Positions 23,777 to 36,600 of a stretch of DNA of 64,000 nucleotides are shown here, one piece after another; positions within the stretch are counted from its first letter, which is position 1, and each line of letters begins with the position of its first letter. The position numbers and the translations under genes are program-made. The notes below the pieces were generated by a model. The model ran no database searches. It was not told the origin of the DNA and saw only the letters and a list, made by a program, of their open reading frames with translations. Source of the stretch: Bretschneidera sinensis (Eukaryota > Streptophyta > Magnoliopsida > Brassicales > Akaniaceae); NCBI GenBank assembly GCA_023935145.1, contig CM043701.1, positions 73,826,817 to 73,890,816 of the forward strand. Reading direction: 5' to 3'.

Positions 23777-24365
23777 GGTTATAGAGTAATCCTGTGAAAA
23801 CTCAACAAAGGTTGGAGTATGAACTAGAGAAAACACTTAGATTTTTATATGGTGAGCTTATGAAAACTCCGTCAAATTTTGTGTCAGCTTGGAGAAACAA
23901 TGAGTTCATTGTTAGCTCGCAAAACAACAAGTTGGGGGTGAACTTGCAAAAATCCTGTGTAATTTGTAATTGAAGATTATAAAAGAACCTTCAAGGGGTC
24001 TTGGAAATAAGTGGATGTAGGGTCGAGGATCATCTTTGTGTTGTCAAACCACTATAAGTGGATAATGTTTGAGCTTTCTATCCTTAACTCCTTTAATTCA
24101 TGCAGAATATTAGCTTAAGCTTTCGAAATCTTAAAAAATGTTGAAATTAATTGTCTGTTAGAGATTTAATTGTTTTCTTACTGGTATACTCTAATTACTT
24201 TATTTATCTGGTAGCTCACTTCTATGCATCACATATACTTCACCTGGTAAACTAATTGAGTGAGTCATTTAAGGGGAAAGTGGGAAAGATTTCAAATAAG
24301 CCTTTTAAGCTTGATTTAAAAAAAAAAATTCACCTCCTTCTTGGGTATTCACCTTATAGGCAACA
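23777..24365 (+). repeat. Copia-1 3' LTR, second part
   Basis: Resumes the outer LTR after Copia-2. AGTTCATTGTTAGCTCG, AACCTTCAAGGGGTCTT and GAAATTAATTGTC match the 5' LTR at about 3950-4210. The end, GGGTATTCACCTTATAGGCAACA, matches 7241-7263. Confidence 0.8.
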
Positions 24366-25300
24366 ATAACCTTAAAAGAGAGTAAAATGTAAAGTCAATG
24401 CTTAAATGGAGTGAGTTTTCCTCTTCCTTAGATCGTTAAATAAATGCTCTATAAATATGGATCTATTATTTTGAATGAGCTAAACATGCATGTAACATTT
24501 CTCCCGCAACAAAATGCAATATATGACAAAGTGAGTAACCGAAGAAAATTAATCAAAAATACATACCTAAATACAAAACCAACTTAAAAAAACCTAGCCA
24601 ATCCAAAGAATTGCCGAAACTAAATCTTTTTTGTTAAAAAAAGAAAAAAAAAGCATGCCCACTATTGTTGACACTATAAATTGAATATTAAGATAAAATA
24701 ACATAACTGAAAGGAAATGAAATTAGAAAAAATCATTTATAGAGTAAAATATACAAACTAAAATAGTAATGATAATTGTAAACTCTATAATAATATATCT
24801 AAGATTTATATTTTTAGTGGTCTTATAATTTTTTTAAAGGAAAATAGTTGAATATTAATTTCTTTTTGTTATTTAGGGATTAAATAAGGAACAAAATTGA
24901 TAATAACTAACCATTAAAATTACTTTTACTTGAAACTGCTGAATTTCAAAAGAATCTATGGTATCCATGATTTTGAGATTTAATACATTTGTCATTACTT
25001 ATGCATATATCGTCTTTGACTTTAGTAAGAGTGATATTAGAGCAAGAAAGATACCCAACTAAGAACTTGGGTGTTGGGAGGATATATATGATTAGTTTAT
25101 GAACGATAAGCTTAAAAGATAATAAGATATAAAGTTTGCAATGCTTAAATGGAGTAAACTCTTTTTTCCCCTCAATATGCATTTATTAGAGGTTTTATTA
25201 TTATGGATATGCATATTTGGAAACTAACACTGAATGAGCTAAACACCTAGTGCATTCTCAGGCAACTAAATACAACACATATAGTATAGATTCATCAAAT
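24366..25300. repeat. Right flank of Copia-1 and the empty-site duplicate
   Basis: 24366-24535 resembles 25110-25290, and 24800-25110 resembles 2790-3107. Put together, 24800-25290 is a paralogue of the sequence on both sides of Copia-1, with a single ATAAG (25106-25110) where the element has its duplicated ATAAT/ATAAC. No gene seen. Confidence 0.75.
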
Positions 25301-25499
25301 ATCCAAAATAAAATGACACTACTCTTATATGTAAAATCCATGTGAGTCCGTTACTATATTAAAAAGATTGTAAAACATAAGAGTAACGGCGGTAAAAGAA
25401 GCATTTTAGTTTTACCTATAAAAAATAAAATACTAAACCTTAATATCCTCTTTACTATTTTTTCTTAAATGAGAAAAAGATATAGAGTTACTAATATTG

Positions 25500-26870
25500 T
25501 TTTTTTAAACGAAGAAGAAAACAAAGGCTAAAACCCCATAAAAACGTTGTTCATACAAACAACTCTAGAGCAAAAAATCATCATCTATATCGACTAACAC
25601 ATGGGGCAGCAAATAAACTAGGGAGGGGATTGAAACATATGAAGCCCCAAAGGGATGGGGCATCTTTCCTTCGCAAGCCTATCAATATATTGATTCCCTT
25701 CTTTATGGATGTGGAGCAATTTAATCTGTTAATCTTGCTTCATCACTATAGTCAGAAATAAGACCATTATGCTTATGCTCCATAGGAGAACAACTTTTGA
25801 CAAGGGAAATAACAACCTCCACATCCATAGCAATAATTAATGGTCTAATTCTCTTATTCTAACCCAAAGTCAACCTATATCTCAATACTCTTAGCTCGGC
25901 CAAAACATCAGAAACTACACTAATATTTATAACAAAAGCAACAGCCAAATTCCCAAGCCAATCTCTAATAATGCTTTTAGCCCCAACTGTATCAGGATTC
26001 CCAATGAAAGATCCATTAGTATTAAGAGAATACCAGTCCTTGAGGAGGTTTCCAATTAACTTGAATTGTGCAATGTGATTTGAGGCTCGAATTTTTGCAC
26101 AGAAAGTTGACAAAAGTACTTTTTGGCTAATGCAACTAGTAAAGGGTAGTTAGGAGACTTGAGCTAAAAAAACCTTGGTTTCTTTGTAATAAAATATGCC
26201 ACAAGATGGAGGAAAAACAAAATTTCTAAGAAATCCTATTGATTGAGGAAAGCTTGCCGTTGGAACAATTTGAATTCAACTAATCATAATAATTAGTACC
26301 AAAAAAATAAAATAAAAATAGAAGGTTCTTGAGGAAGGCCAATTTAACACAATCCCTAAGCACATGAGTAAAATCTTCAGGACAATGTTTGCAAAACTGA
26401 CAGAGATCACTATCAAGGGAGAAGTTCTTGTCTGACATAATGCCATGAGAGATACATGGAACAAGAGTCCATCTCATCGTTAAATAGTACGAGAAGAGAT
26501 ATAAAAAAGATTTTATTTTCATTCAAGAGTGATATGCATTCTTGTGCCATGTATCTCTTATGGAACTGTACTAGGCAAAAAATTTTCTTGTGAGAGATAC
26601 CTTTATATAGAAGGTTAAAAGCAATATAAATTCTAGTTTTGGCACACAACAATTGGAGTTTAATTTTTGGAAGAATTTTAAGTTACTAAATCTGAGGAGC
26701 ATTTTACAGATAAAGTTATACAGAGAAATAGGGAGCTCCTCATTACTAGGTAAGATTCAAAATCATAAAATCCTCCTATCCTTAATAAGCTTAAAAGGAA
26801 TATCATGGATACTTTTACAAACAAAATCAATAAACTTAAAGGACAAACATGATGTAAAAGTTTGAAGAAC
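25500..26870 (-). pseudogene. LINE 3' remnant: zinc-knuckle and RNase H regions
   Basis: Read on the minus strand, 26280-26522 has CQFCKHCPEDFTHVLRDC, the Cys/His motif after RT in plant L1-type LINEs (zf-RVT). 25859-26113 reads YSLNTNGSFIGNPDTVGAKS and IIRDWLGNLAVAF, the start of the LINE RNase H domain, with Asn in place of the first catalytic Asp. Similarity continues weakly to about 25680. RT and ORF1 are absent, so this is a 5'-truncated, dead copy. Its 3' edge is not clear; an A-rich tract in element sense lies near 25500. Confidence 0.78.
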
Positions 26871-27459
26871 CTATCTAACTTATTTGACTTGAGCCTAAAT
26901 GTTTTATCTGATTTTTTTATATAAATAATTTAATATTTTATAATATTTTATTTTTGAGAAAATTTATCTTACGTTCTCATATAAGTTTCTTGACATCTCC
27001 ATTTAAATGTTAAAAAAAATAAATTATCCATTCAAAATTTGATGGCATTCTCATTAAACTTTTTTATATTGAATATATTAATGTGTACTACGATTGACGC
27101 AATTGATAGGTAACAACACTTGCAAGGTATAATTAAACACGTGTGAACCGTGCATATACATATACATTACACGACACCCTACTAATTAACCATTAGTCAC
27201 TCGTAACATTAACAATTTTCCTCTTTGCATGTGAACCAATGCTTCAAAATACCACCTCAATCCAAAACTTAGCCTACGCCCTTTTTTTTATGAACAAATA
27301 TGATATTACCATCAAATCTTTTCATTAATAATAATAATAATAATAGTAATAATAATAGTAATAGTAGTGATGATGATGATGATGATTTTAAGTCCTTAGC
27401 CAAATAAGTTAAACAAACAAGGCCTAAAGTTAAACAAACAAAGCCAAAATAGGCTTGGT
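26871..27459. other. Intergenic DNA upstream of CNOT10 with microsatellite
   Basis: No coding signal. 27327-27387 is a compound microsatellite of AAT/AGT units passing into GAT units. Confidence 0.7.
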
Positions 27460-27846
27460 GGAACAATACATATATACTCTCGAAAGCACGCAATCAAAGC
27501 CCACTCCAAACTTACTCATTTTGGACTCAAGACCCACCAACAGTACTCTCTCTCGCTCTAAAAACTCTCTCTATCCGTATCTCTCCCCCAATTTGGTCGC
27601 ATAGGTTTTCTCTCTGCAAATCACAACTCACTGTCTGCAATATCCCAAACTTCATTTACGATTAAAAAAGAAAAAGGAAAGAAGAAACCCAAATCTTTCT
27701 TTGAAAACTCAAATGAAAGTGAAACCATTTCTACCGAGATTTCGATAAAGAAAAGCTAGGGTTTCCATTTACAATCGGGTATTGTCACAGTGGACTACGT
27801 TAAGTGGGGGTGTTCTAATTCTGCGCTCTGATTGGTCGATCTGATT
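27460..27846 (+). promoter_or_regulatory. CNOT10 promoter and 5' leader region
   Basis: A TATA-like ATACATATATAC lies near 27466. Pyrimidine-rich tracts (CTCTCTCTCGCTCT near 27546 and CTCTCTCTATCC near 27567) resemble the Y patch at plant core promoters, so transcription probably starts around 27500-27600. CTAGGGTTT near 27758 is an inverted telo-box (AAACCCTAG), frequent in leaders of plant housekeeping and translation-related genes. These are motif matches only. Confidence 0.45.
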
Positions 27847-28035
27847 ATGGATTCGCGAGATTCTTCATTTTCAACGGCTGCTAATCGGGATGGTCCCAAC
27901 GGTGACGATGATGGCGTGCTTTCCGTTACTGCCGCTCTGGCTAAGGATGCCGCTCTCTACTTGCAGTCCCGCAAGTTCGCTGAGTGCATCGATGTCTTGA
28001 ATCAGCTCAAGCAAAAGAAGGAAGACGATCCAAAG
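27847..28035 (+). CDS. CNOT10: CNOT10 exon 1
   Basis: 63 codons from the start ATG to the donor AAG|GTAACT. It encodes an acidic leader (GPNGDDDG) and the first helical hairpin (AALYLQSRKFAECIDVLNQL). Confidence 0.92.
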
Positions 28036-31000
28036 GTAACTTCAGTCTCATATATGTATCGTTATTCATGTATGTGTGTATCTATACATGTATTTATGTT
28101 GTATGAGTGTGAAAATGGGATTGCATTTCTGTTTTTGGTTCTTTGGAGTTGGTTTTATTAATGGGTGTCACTGAATTGATTCTTCTTTTTTCCCTTCTCT
28201 TTCCTGGTTTGAAGCTTAGTGGGGTTGTGGTGTGCGTATAATGATTGTATCTTTTCCCGATTGTTTTCTTTCCTTTTCCCGTTGCTATATGTTTTTAACG
28301 GAATATTTGGTCATTGAAAGAAATATATGAATGGAGTTTGGTTTGCAAACTGTGAGCTATCTGCTTTTGGATACTAGGATTGCTTGTTACTACATGTACG
28401 TTATTACAGTGCATTACTATATTAAAGATAAGCTAATATTGGAGTGAATAATAGGTGTCTGTTAGCTTGAAAATGTTATTGTGGGATTGTGTGACTGACA
28501 TGACATATGATGTAGTATTACACGTTAGTTCTAATGTAATGAGTGTGTTCATTGAGGTAAAGCCATATTACATTTTTTAGTAGATGCACACCTTTACTTG
28601 ATCATGTTAATGTTGCGAGCAGAAGGTATTAACTAGTGTAGGGTTCTAATTTGGAACATTTGGTAGTCTGCTGGGGTTGGCATCATATAAATATATGCAC
28701 TGTTTATGCTGTCGTATGATCTATATTATCCATTTCTTCCGAAGGGAATTATTGCTGATTTCATAATGCTCGGCTTTGATTTGGTTTTACTGATGAAAAG
28801 AGAATTGTGTTCATTCTCTCTACCATGTGACTGAATAATTGAAATACCTGTTCTAGGAGCAATCCATGAGAATATGGGGCATGGGTACCCACTCTTAATT
28901 GATTGCCAAAAATTGGGCTCGTTTGCTTATGCTTTTAAGATAGCAAGGAGGACAAGTTATATGAATTGCATTCATACTAAGCTTAATGACAAAGATGCCG
29001 TTTGGTATAAGTATGCAATCTGTTTGTATATTGAACCTAAGGATGACAGCGGTTATCCATACCCATTTACCTACCCATACCCACCCATAGTTAAAAGGGT
29101 GCAGTCATGCAGGTAACCCATAAAGTAACTCATATCTAAGTGGGTTGGGTATGAGTTATGCATTTTATATCCATATAAAATAATTGTATATATAAACCAC
29201 CTTCTTAAACAAGTAGGCATAAAATGCATATATTTATAGAAAAGCTTAAAATACATGTATATGTATAAATAAATACACATGCATATTCGTACACACATAT
29301 ACGCCTGCAATATATTGTCACATACACACGTGTGCAAGCGCACACATTGTTCCAATTTCACATAAGTGGTAATGTTTATGCTCTGTATCCAAGGTACATG
29401 ATTGTAGCTTATTAGGCTCGTTTGAGAAGTGAAATCATTTGAGGCGGACTCAAATAGAACCTATATGAGCAAATTAATCCATAACTAATACACACACACA
29501 CTCACCTTATCAGCATACTTGAGCTTGGTTTGAATCCAAAATGTTTGGCTAGGCAAAACCAAGCCTGCAGGTAATAGAAAATAAAATTTAACTATATTTT
29601 TTTTCCAACAAAACCTAACACATTTAGTTTGCAATTCTTTGCCTATAAGAATTTAGAAAACCAATTTGCTAAATCAATTATGGTTTTGATCTTGCTTCGC
29701 TGTCATTGCTTTCCTCTTTTGCATTTCTGTCCCCTAAATGTGGTAACTACCTTATCTCTCTCCTTTGCTTAGTCGCACCCACATGGAATCATGATTGCCT
29801 TCTCTATTGCATTATTAAAGAAAGATGCTATAGAATTAAGATTTTCTTCTTAACCAATTGACTGATTAACCTGGAAGATGTGGAGGGAAAATATGCTAAG
29901 TAGCCCATTAAAAAGCTAAAGCAATTGTTATTTAGAGCAAAGGGGTTTCTAGTGTTTTTTGGTGTTTTGTTTAGGATTTCTGGTATGAAACTCAAGACAT
30001 TAGCTACTCAAAGAGATATAAGAATTCCAAAATCACTCGTGTGATGGCGCAAATTAAGCATAACACATGCAGAGATAAGAGCACTGAGTGATATATACTA
30101 GCTGTGAACTACAATTATTTATTATCGAGTGTTCAGAGTCATTATTGGCTTTGAGTTGCACCCTCTTGATGTTTTTTTAATAAATTTTTTACTTATAAAA
30201 AAAGTGGGTATATAATATATGTGTTTATATGTATGGAGTATAAGTTTTTGATCAAGAAAGAATTAAACTCAATGAACTTTAAATCCTGCTCAGGTTGGGT
30301 ATGGGTATTGCCATTTATAAATAGATGGGTTAATGGGTAATGCATAACCCAACCCATACCTGCGCACACTCACCAATTTGTTACCCCTATAATTGAACCA
30401 TATATTTTCTTCCAAACAGAAAATGGTCAAAGTATGACAGACTCCAGCATTAAATCTGGAGAGTGGCATTATGTAATTGATTGAGGAAGTTACCATCCCT
30501 TATGTTTTTATGCACTCTGCTGTTGAGTGACTTTTGCTGCCGTGAAACTAGAAGAGTTCTGTATCAGCTTCTCATATGATATTGGTTCACAATATTGATG
30601 GATTTGACCTTACTCAGAAGTAACATTCAGTATGTTTTAAAATAATTGAAGATTTTAGCTAAAAAAAAATTGAAGATAAATTTGCGTTGCTACCATTATT
30701 CATCTACTGAGAAATTCATTCAGAATTTTTATATATGGTTTATTCTGGAATTGGATTGAATGTGATGTTGAGAAATTGTGTTCCTGTCCTATTTTTATGG
30801 AATTCAAGTTTTTTGTTACCTAGATTAAGGCTAGTTTTGTTGTCGAGCTTGTTACAATCCTGTTTGTAAGCATTGTTTTTTTTTATAAGTAAATTGTATT
30901 AAAAAAATTGCACCAAAGGGGTGCAACCCATGTACAAAGACTATCTATATGAGAGAAACTCCACAAAATATACTAAATCTATGCCATTTACAAAAGAATG

Positions 31001-33567
31001 CCCTAGGGCGTTGAATCACCTTTTGCTAATATAAAAAATAGGCGTCTCAATTCCATCAAAAGCTCTACGATTCCTCTTGTTCCAAAGTAACCAAAAGATC
31101 GAAATGAGAATCATAAATTAAGTTTTTTTGAGGCTCTTAGAAACCCTAAACCTAAACCCACTCAAAGCCCAAATTTCATCTATCACGGAACCCCTGTTTT
31201 CTAGCATTGTAATCGGTTTATAGACCACAATTTCAACCATTTTAGTGATTGTTGATGATATTTGGCTTGTGGTATGATCTTTACATTACCTCTGGCATAT
31301 CATTTAAGTGTTTTTCAATTGATGGATTGATTATTAGGTTCTTCACAATATTGCGATTGCGGAATACTTCAGAGATGGTTGTTCAGATCCAAAGAAGTTG
31401 CTTGAAGCCCTTAATAGTGTCAAGGTATGATATTATAGATTTGCTCCTGGTGATCGTATAAACACATGCTTACACTCACTTAACTGTGCACACTTCATGC
31501 ATCATTTCAGAAAATTATATTCTTTATATAAAGTAATTGAGTTTCGTTATACAATGTGTTTAGAATATTCTTGTCTTAAATCATCTGAACATGTGTGCGC
31601 CTCTTTATTTTATGAGACAGAAGAATTTTATTTCAAAGTAGGAAATATTAAACACGTGGACTAGAAAACTGACCTGGCAGATATGGTCAGAAGATAGGAA
31701 AGGAATCTGAATAGAATACGTATCTTATTCGACTTCTGAACTGTGGTGTTAGAAGCCTTTATAATAATTGCTCCCCCTCCCCCGAAAACAAACAAGAAAA
31801 AGGAGAGACTGTTTTCATAACGCCTTCATTTGGCTTTGCCCATTTTCAACTGCTTATGTCTCAATTATAAGCAGTCTGACTTAATTGGTGATTTTTTTCT
31901 TCTGATTTTTTAGTTTTGGGGTAAATGATTACTTAAACCAAATTTAAAATGCTGTACAAACAAAGCAAGTCACATACAAGAGTAATTTAAATTTCTGTTT
32001 CAGGTAGTAGAATGTCCTTCCTGAAAAGTGCTTTTGTACTGAAAAGTTGACATGCTTTATGTGTATATGTGATACCATCTCCTTAAATTTTCTTTATTGC
32101 ATAAATTGGCGTGAATGATCACATAAGTTTCCATGAATAAATTGGCTACCCTGACTTTTTAAGGGATCAAATGAAGTAACAATTTATTTTATATTTTTTT
32201 AAGTCCCTTTGAAGACAAGATCAATGCTATTCTTGATCGCAATATTATCTTTTAATGGATTGTTTTAATGCCTAGAAATTGAAAAATTAATGCATTGGTA
32301 AATGGACACATGTTTTTGTTGTTAAAAATGGAGTTTTGAGGTAATTTTACTTGTGAAGACTTTTAGTGTCGTGCTTGGTGATTTGGGTATGTATCTTAAA
32401 AGGCTACTTGTCTATTTTCTCAAGCTTTCCATTGGTGATGAGGGTTCGCATCAATTGGTTTGGAAGGTCCAAGAGTCATACCTATATGTATATTTTCAGA
32501 CGCCTTTTGGATACGTTTCTGACACTGGTACTTCAAGTTGGGTCTGCATATATCTCATTTACATGTTCCCTCTCTAGTTGTTTGAATTCGTTCTGTTGCT
32601 ATTTAACAATTGTGATGGACATGATTGGGAGATTTATGACATTATTGCATACTTCAATCAATTATCAAATCCTAAGTTTCTTAGAGGAAAACAAATGGAG
32701 AGGCTCTTCTTGGGTGCTAAGTCAAGCAGACCGATGTTACCTAGATCGCTCCCCTCCCCTACGAGCTAAGATCTGGGTCGCGTGACCCCAATCGCGGTGT
32801 GTTCGCGATCAGGATCGTGAAAAGCTGTGATCCCACATACAATTATAAGCCAATAGAGAAAGTAGAGAAAGAAAGTATACAACTCATAGATTGCAACGAA
32901 AAATTAGCCCCAAGCAGGAGATGGAGGAGAGAGAATGGTTGCCGCCGCATAGTTGAGAGAGAATTGCCACCGTCGAGGGGAGAGAGAAAGGATGTTGTCG
33001 CTATCGACGAGAAATAAGGAACTGCGCACTGTCGGAGATGTTGTCTTTGGGTGTTTATGTCGCCGTCAAGGAGAGAGAAAGTAAGGGGAGGAGGAGAGAG
33101 AAAGTAAGGGGAGGAAAGGTGACATTGACGACGCCGTTGACAACGAGGAGTAAGAGAGGTGAGAGAGACGAACAAAGAAAGAAGGAGGGGCAAAAAAATA
33201 ATAACCTATCAAGAATCTAGAACAAAGACGAAGGAGTGAGAGGGGCAGTGTGGTTTGCAGAGATGATGAAGGATTAGGGATTAGGGTGGTGGATGATAGT
33301 GTTAGGGATGAGGGGCTGAGGTTTAAGATGCTTATATAGTGGGCCAGGGTAGGTTTTTCAGGTGGGTAATGGGTTGAATTCGAGTATGGGCTTGGGTCAC
33401 GGTATGGGCTCTAGTAATGGATCAAGTTCTTTATTTTTAATGACCTACATGGGATTTGGTTAGTTTTTAATTAAAAGGGGAAGGGCATTTGGTTTTGAGC
33501 TACATTAATGAGTGAAAAAGGTAGGCTAATTTAGGTTTGGGTCATGATTTTGTAATTTAGTTTAGTA

Positions 33568-33605
<38 letters not shown>

Positions 33606-36600
33606 CGACCCGAATTAGCGTAGCCTAACATACCGCGATCCCAAATAGCGATCCAACTAAGTCTACCCTCTCGTACAGCGTACCATAGCTACCGTGTTCC
33701 AAGTAACTTTGAAGTAGACACTAAATCCTCAAAAGAACTAAAAAAGCCAGTGGTTAATATTATTAACAATCAGGAGTCCAAAGTCTCACTAATACTCTTT
33801 TATGTAACCGTAAAACCCAATTAATAGTTGATGTTGCTTCCTATATAACTTGACCACAAAAAAACCAAAATGAAGAAAAAAAGTCGAATTAAAAATCTGC
33901 TGGATTAACGTGAACAGTTGGATGAATAGCGCTTGTGGTACAAGACCATAAACTTTAATGTGAATTACTGTTTTAGTTCCCTTTACTGTATTTTTAATTT
34001 TTCTCCTCCAAATTGTTTGTCCTACGTCAGGACATTTTATGAGGAGAAAGTATGTAGACAGATAGTTTAGAGAAGATAAGTTGAGGGAGAAGAGAAGAAA
34101 GGGGATAATAATAGCAGAAACAGAGAAACAGAACAGTAGAGATAAGAAGATAGAAACAGAAGCCGTAGGGAGAGACCAGACAGAAAATAGAACAGGTTGA
34201 AGAGAAAGAAACAGAACCAGAGGAGAGAAACAGAGTGATAGTCAAGTCTCAAATCCTATTATCAATGTCTGAATAATTCAACATGTTAAAGGTGCTTATA
34301 TAGGCACCCATCCTAAACATGATAGGAAATAAACCCTAAAGCCCTAATACATAGTTAATTGCCTAACCTAATTTCCTACAATACAACTACTTTCTTCCCA
34401 AAAGACACAATTACAAAATAAACCTATAAATATATAAAAATCCTAAAAGAATACATATTTCCATTTCCATTCTGCATCACTTTCCGGCATCATAATGTTC
34501 TAAATTTGTTTCTGTGGTATGATGTTTTCATCTTGGTTTTTTGGCAATTGTGCAGAAGTGGAGTGAAGATCTTGCTCATGCATCTGGAGAACAGGCAGAG
34601 GCTGCTAGCAACCTTGGAAATAAAGTTATTTTGGGGTCTAAAGGGAGCACCACGACAGCACCTAGTGGCAGTATTGTCTACACAGATGAATTTGATACTT
34701 CTGTGGCAACACTTAATATCGTATATCCTCTTGTTCTCTTAATTTAAGCGTTCAAGGGCTATAATCTTTTCATTTATTGTTTGGATTGACGTATTTGTTT
34801 TGAATTTAATCTTATATAGGCAGTTATCTGGTTCCATCTTCATGAATATGTGAAGGCATTATCAGTTTTAGAGTCATTGTATCAAAATATCGAACCCATA
34901 GATGAGGTATGTTACTTTTTAATTGTCTTTATTTTGTTTTGAGTTATTTTAGAATTGTGTTCAATGTTTCTCTTTCTATTTATATGCAGACAACAGCCCT
35001 TCAAATCTGTCTTTTGTTGCTAGACGTTGTGCTAGCTTGCCGTGATGCATCCAAATCTGCGGTATGTTCTAGTGTTAATGGCGTGACTTGTTGCATTCAA
35101 TTAGAGTTTGGTATTTCTGAATTTTGTCCCACTAAATTCCTCATTTCTTGTACTTAGCACGTTTAGTGGTCCTTGGATGATGACATATATAAAAAAAGAG
35201 GTCCTTGGATCATGTTTCTTTCTTCCACCTCTTTCCTACCATCCGAGTGTGTCCTATTAGGCTATTAGATGCAAATTAGATCAAACAATCTTAGAGGTTT
35301 TAGTTTTTTTATTTTTTATTTTTTGTGAAAGTGTCAAATACAATGTTGTTGGATCTCGCTGCTAAATTGTTAATATCATGGCTGCGTAAGAGTAAATGAG
35401 AAATTTATTCCTTTGTTTTTATTTGCCTCCCTCATCTCCTTTCTTTGAGCTTAAATCTGTCTTACCTGTAAGCAAGGATTGGTACTTTTCCAGCGCATTA
35501 AGTTAGTAGTATAATTCTTGTCTTGCTTGACAATGCATTAATAAGAGGCAAAAATAGTAAGGCTTGTTTAAAAAGAAAAACTTTTTGAACCAGATGGGGT
35601 GTAGTTAAGCAACCTTTGGAAAGAGGAGGTCTAGGATTCAAATTACTATATTGGTTCAACAAAGTTCTTCTTGGGAAGTGGTTATTTAGATTCATGGTGG
35701 AAACGGATCATATCTTTGGAGGAGGGTGTTGGTAGCCAAGTTTGATGTGGAGTCTAATGGCTGGATTTCAAAGAAGGGGAGGGGGCTTGTGGAGTGGGGG
35801 TTTGGAAATGGATCTGGAAAGGGTGGGATAACTTTTTACCTTGGGTTTCTTTCATGGTGGGCAATGGAGAAAGGGTTCGGCTATGGCATGATACATGGTG
35901 TGGGGATACTCCTTTGAAAGTCCAATTTGCGGATGTTTTTGTTCTTGTGCGGGATAAGGATGTCCTTATTGGTTTTTGCATTTTATTCTCCAATGAGGTG
36001 GCTTCGTGGGATGTTCCTTTTCAAAGCAATGTCCATGATTGGGAACTTGAAAGCGTTGGGAAGTTCTTTGAGACTTTATATAACAATAGCCTTGATTTGA
36101 ATAAAGAGGATGTGATTTGTTGAAAGATCAAGCCGGATAAGGATTTGAGGTGAAATCTTTCTATAAGATCCTTTTTGAGGAAATTCCATTAGAAGGTCCC
36201 CCAAACTTTCTTTGGAAAGCTACTTATCAAAAAAAAAAAAAAAAAAAACTTTCTTTGGAAAGCCATTTGGATAGTAACACCCTAGAAATGTTAGTTTCTT
36301 TGTGTGGGAAGCTTCTTGGGAGAAATTCTAACTATTGACAATTTGCAAAGATGAGGGAGTTTGCTTGTTAATAGTCCTTACATTTGTAAAGAAAGGGGCG
36401 AGCCCGTGCCTCTTCTTTTGATGGAGTGCACTTTGGGGTAGGGGCTTATGGGAGATGGCTTATTGTGTTGTGGGTATCTCTTAGGTGGTTGTTGGCTCTG
36501 TGAAAAATGAACTTTGGGCTTGGAATGGTATTTGAGCTTCTAAAGAGTTAAAGAAGGTTCTCACTTTGATTCTCCTCCCTATTTTTGGTTTCTGTGAAAT

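Larger units (their letters stand above)
3108..24365 (+). mobile_element. Copia-1: old non-autonomous Copia LTR retrotransposon, interrupted by nested insertions
   Basis: The outer element runs from TGTTGACC at 3108 to GGCAACA at 24365. It is flanked by ATAAT (3103-3107) and ATAAC (24366-24370), a one-mismatch 5-bp target-site duplication. Two diverged direct LTRs can be traced: 3108-4339 plus 7191-7263, and 11662-12560 plus 23777-24365. A primer binding site like that for initiator tRNA-Met follows the 5' LTR, and a purine tract (AAAAAAAGAAAGTGC) precedes the 3' LTR. Between them, only a broken Copia-type gag and a short tail remain; integrase, RT and RNase H are missing. Without its insertions the element would be about 5 kb. 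It contains a 2.85-kb insertion, a solo LTR and Copia-2, which itself contains Athila-1. Confidence 0.8.
31425..34555 (+). other. CNOT10 intron 2
   Basis: 3131 bases. It contains an unusually GC- and CpG-containing block (about 32745-33660), a (TA)n run at 33571-33600 and, at 34030-34330, a purine-rich stretch followed by GGTGCTTATATAGGCACC, which looks like a minus-strand LTR promoter fragment. None of the small frames resembles a known protein. Confidence 0.6.

Noticed and set aside
27832..27846. Upstream in-frame TTG as the CNOT10 start
   Set aside because: Non-AUG starts are rare in plants; the ATG at 27847 gives the MDSRDSS start that fits better.
32843..33193. 116-codon Ser/Leu-rich minus-strand frame
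   Set aside because: Product of the purine-rich plus strand in an intron; no homology recognised.
34027..34252. Two overlapping hydrophobic minus-strand frames
   Set aside because: Translate a purine-rich LTR-like stretch; low complexity.
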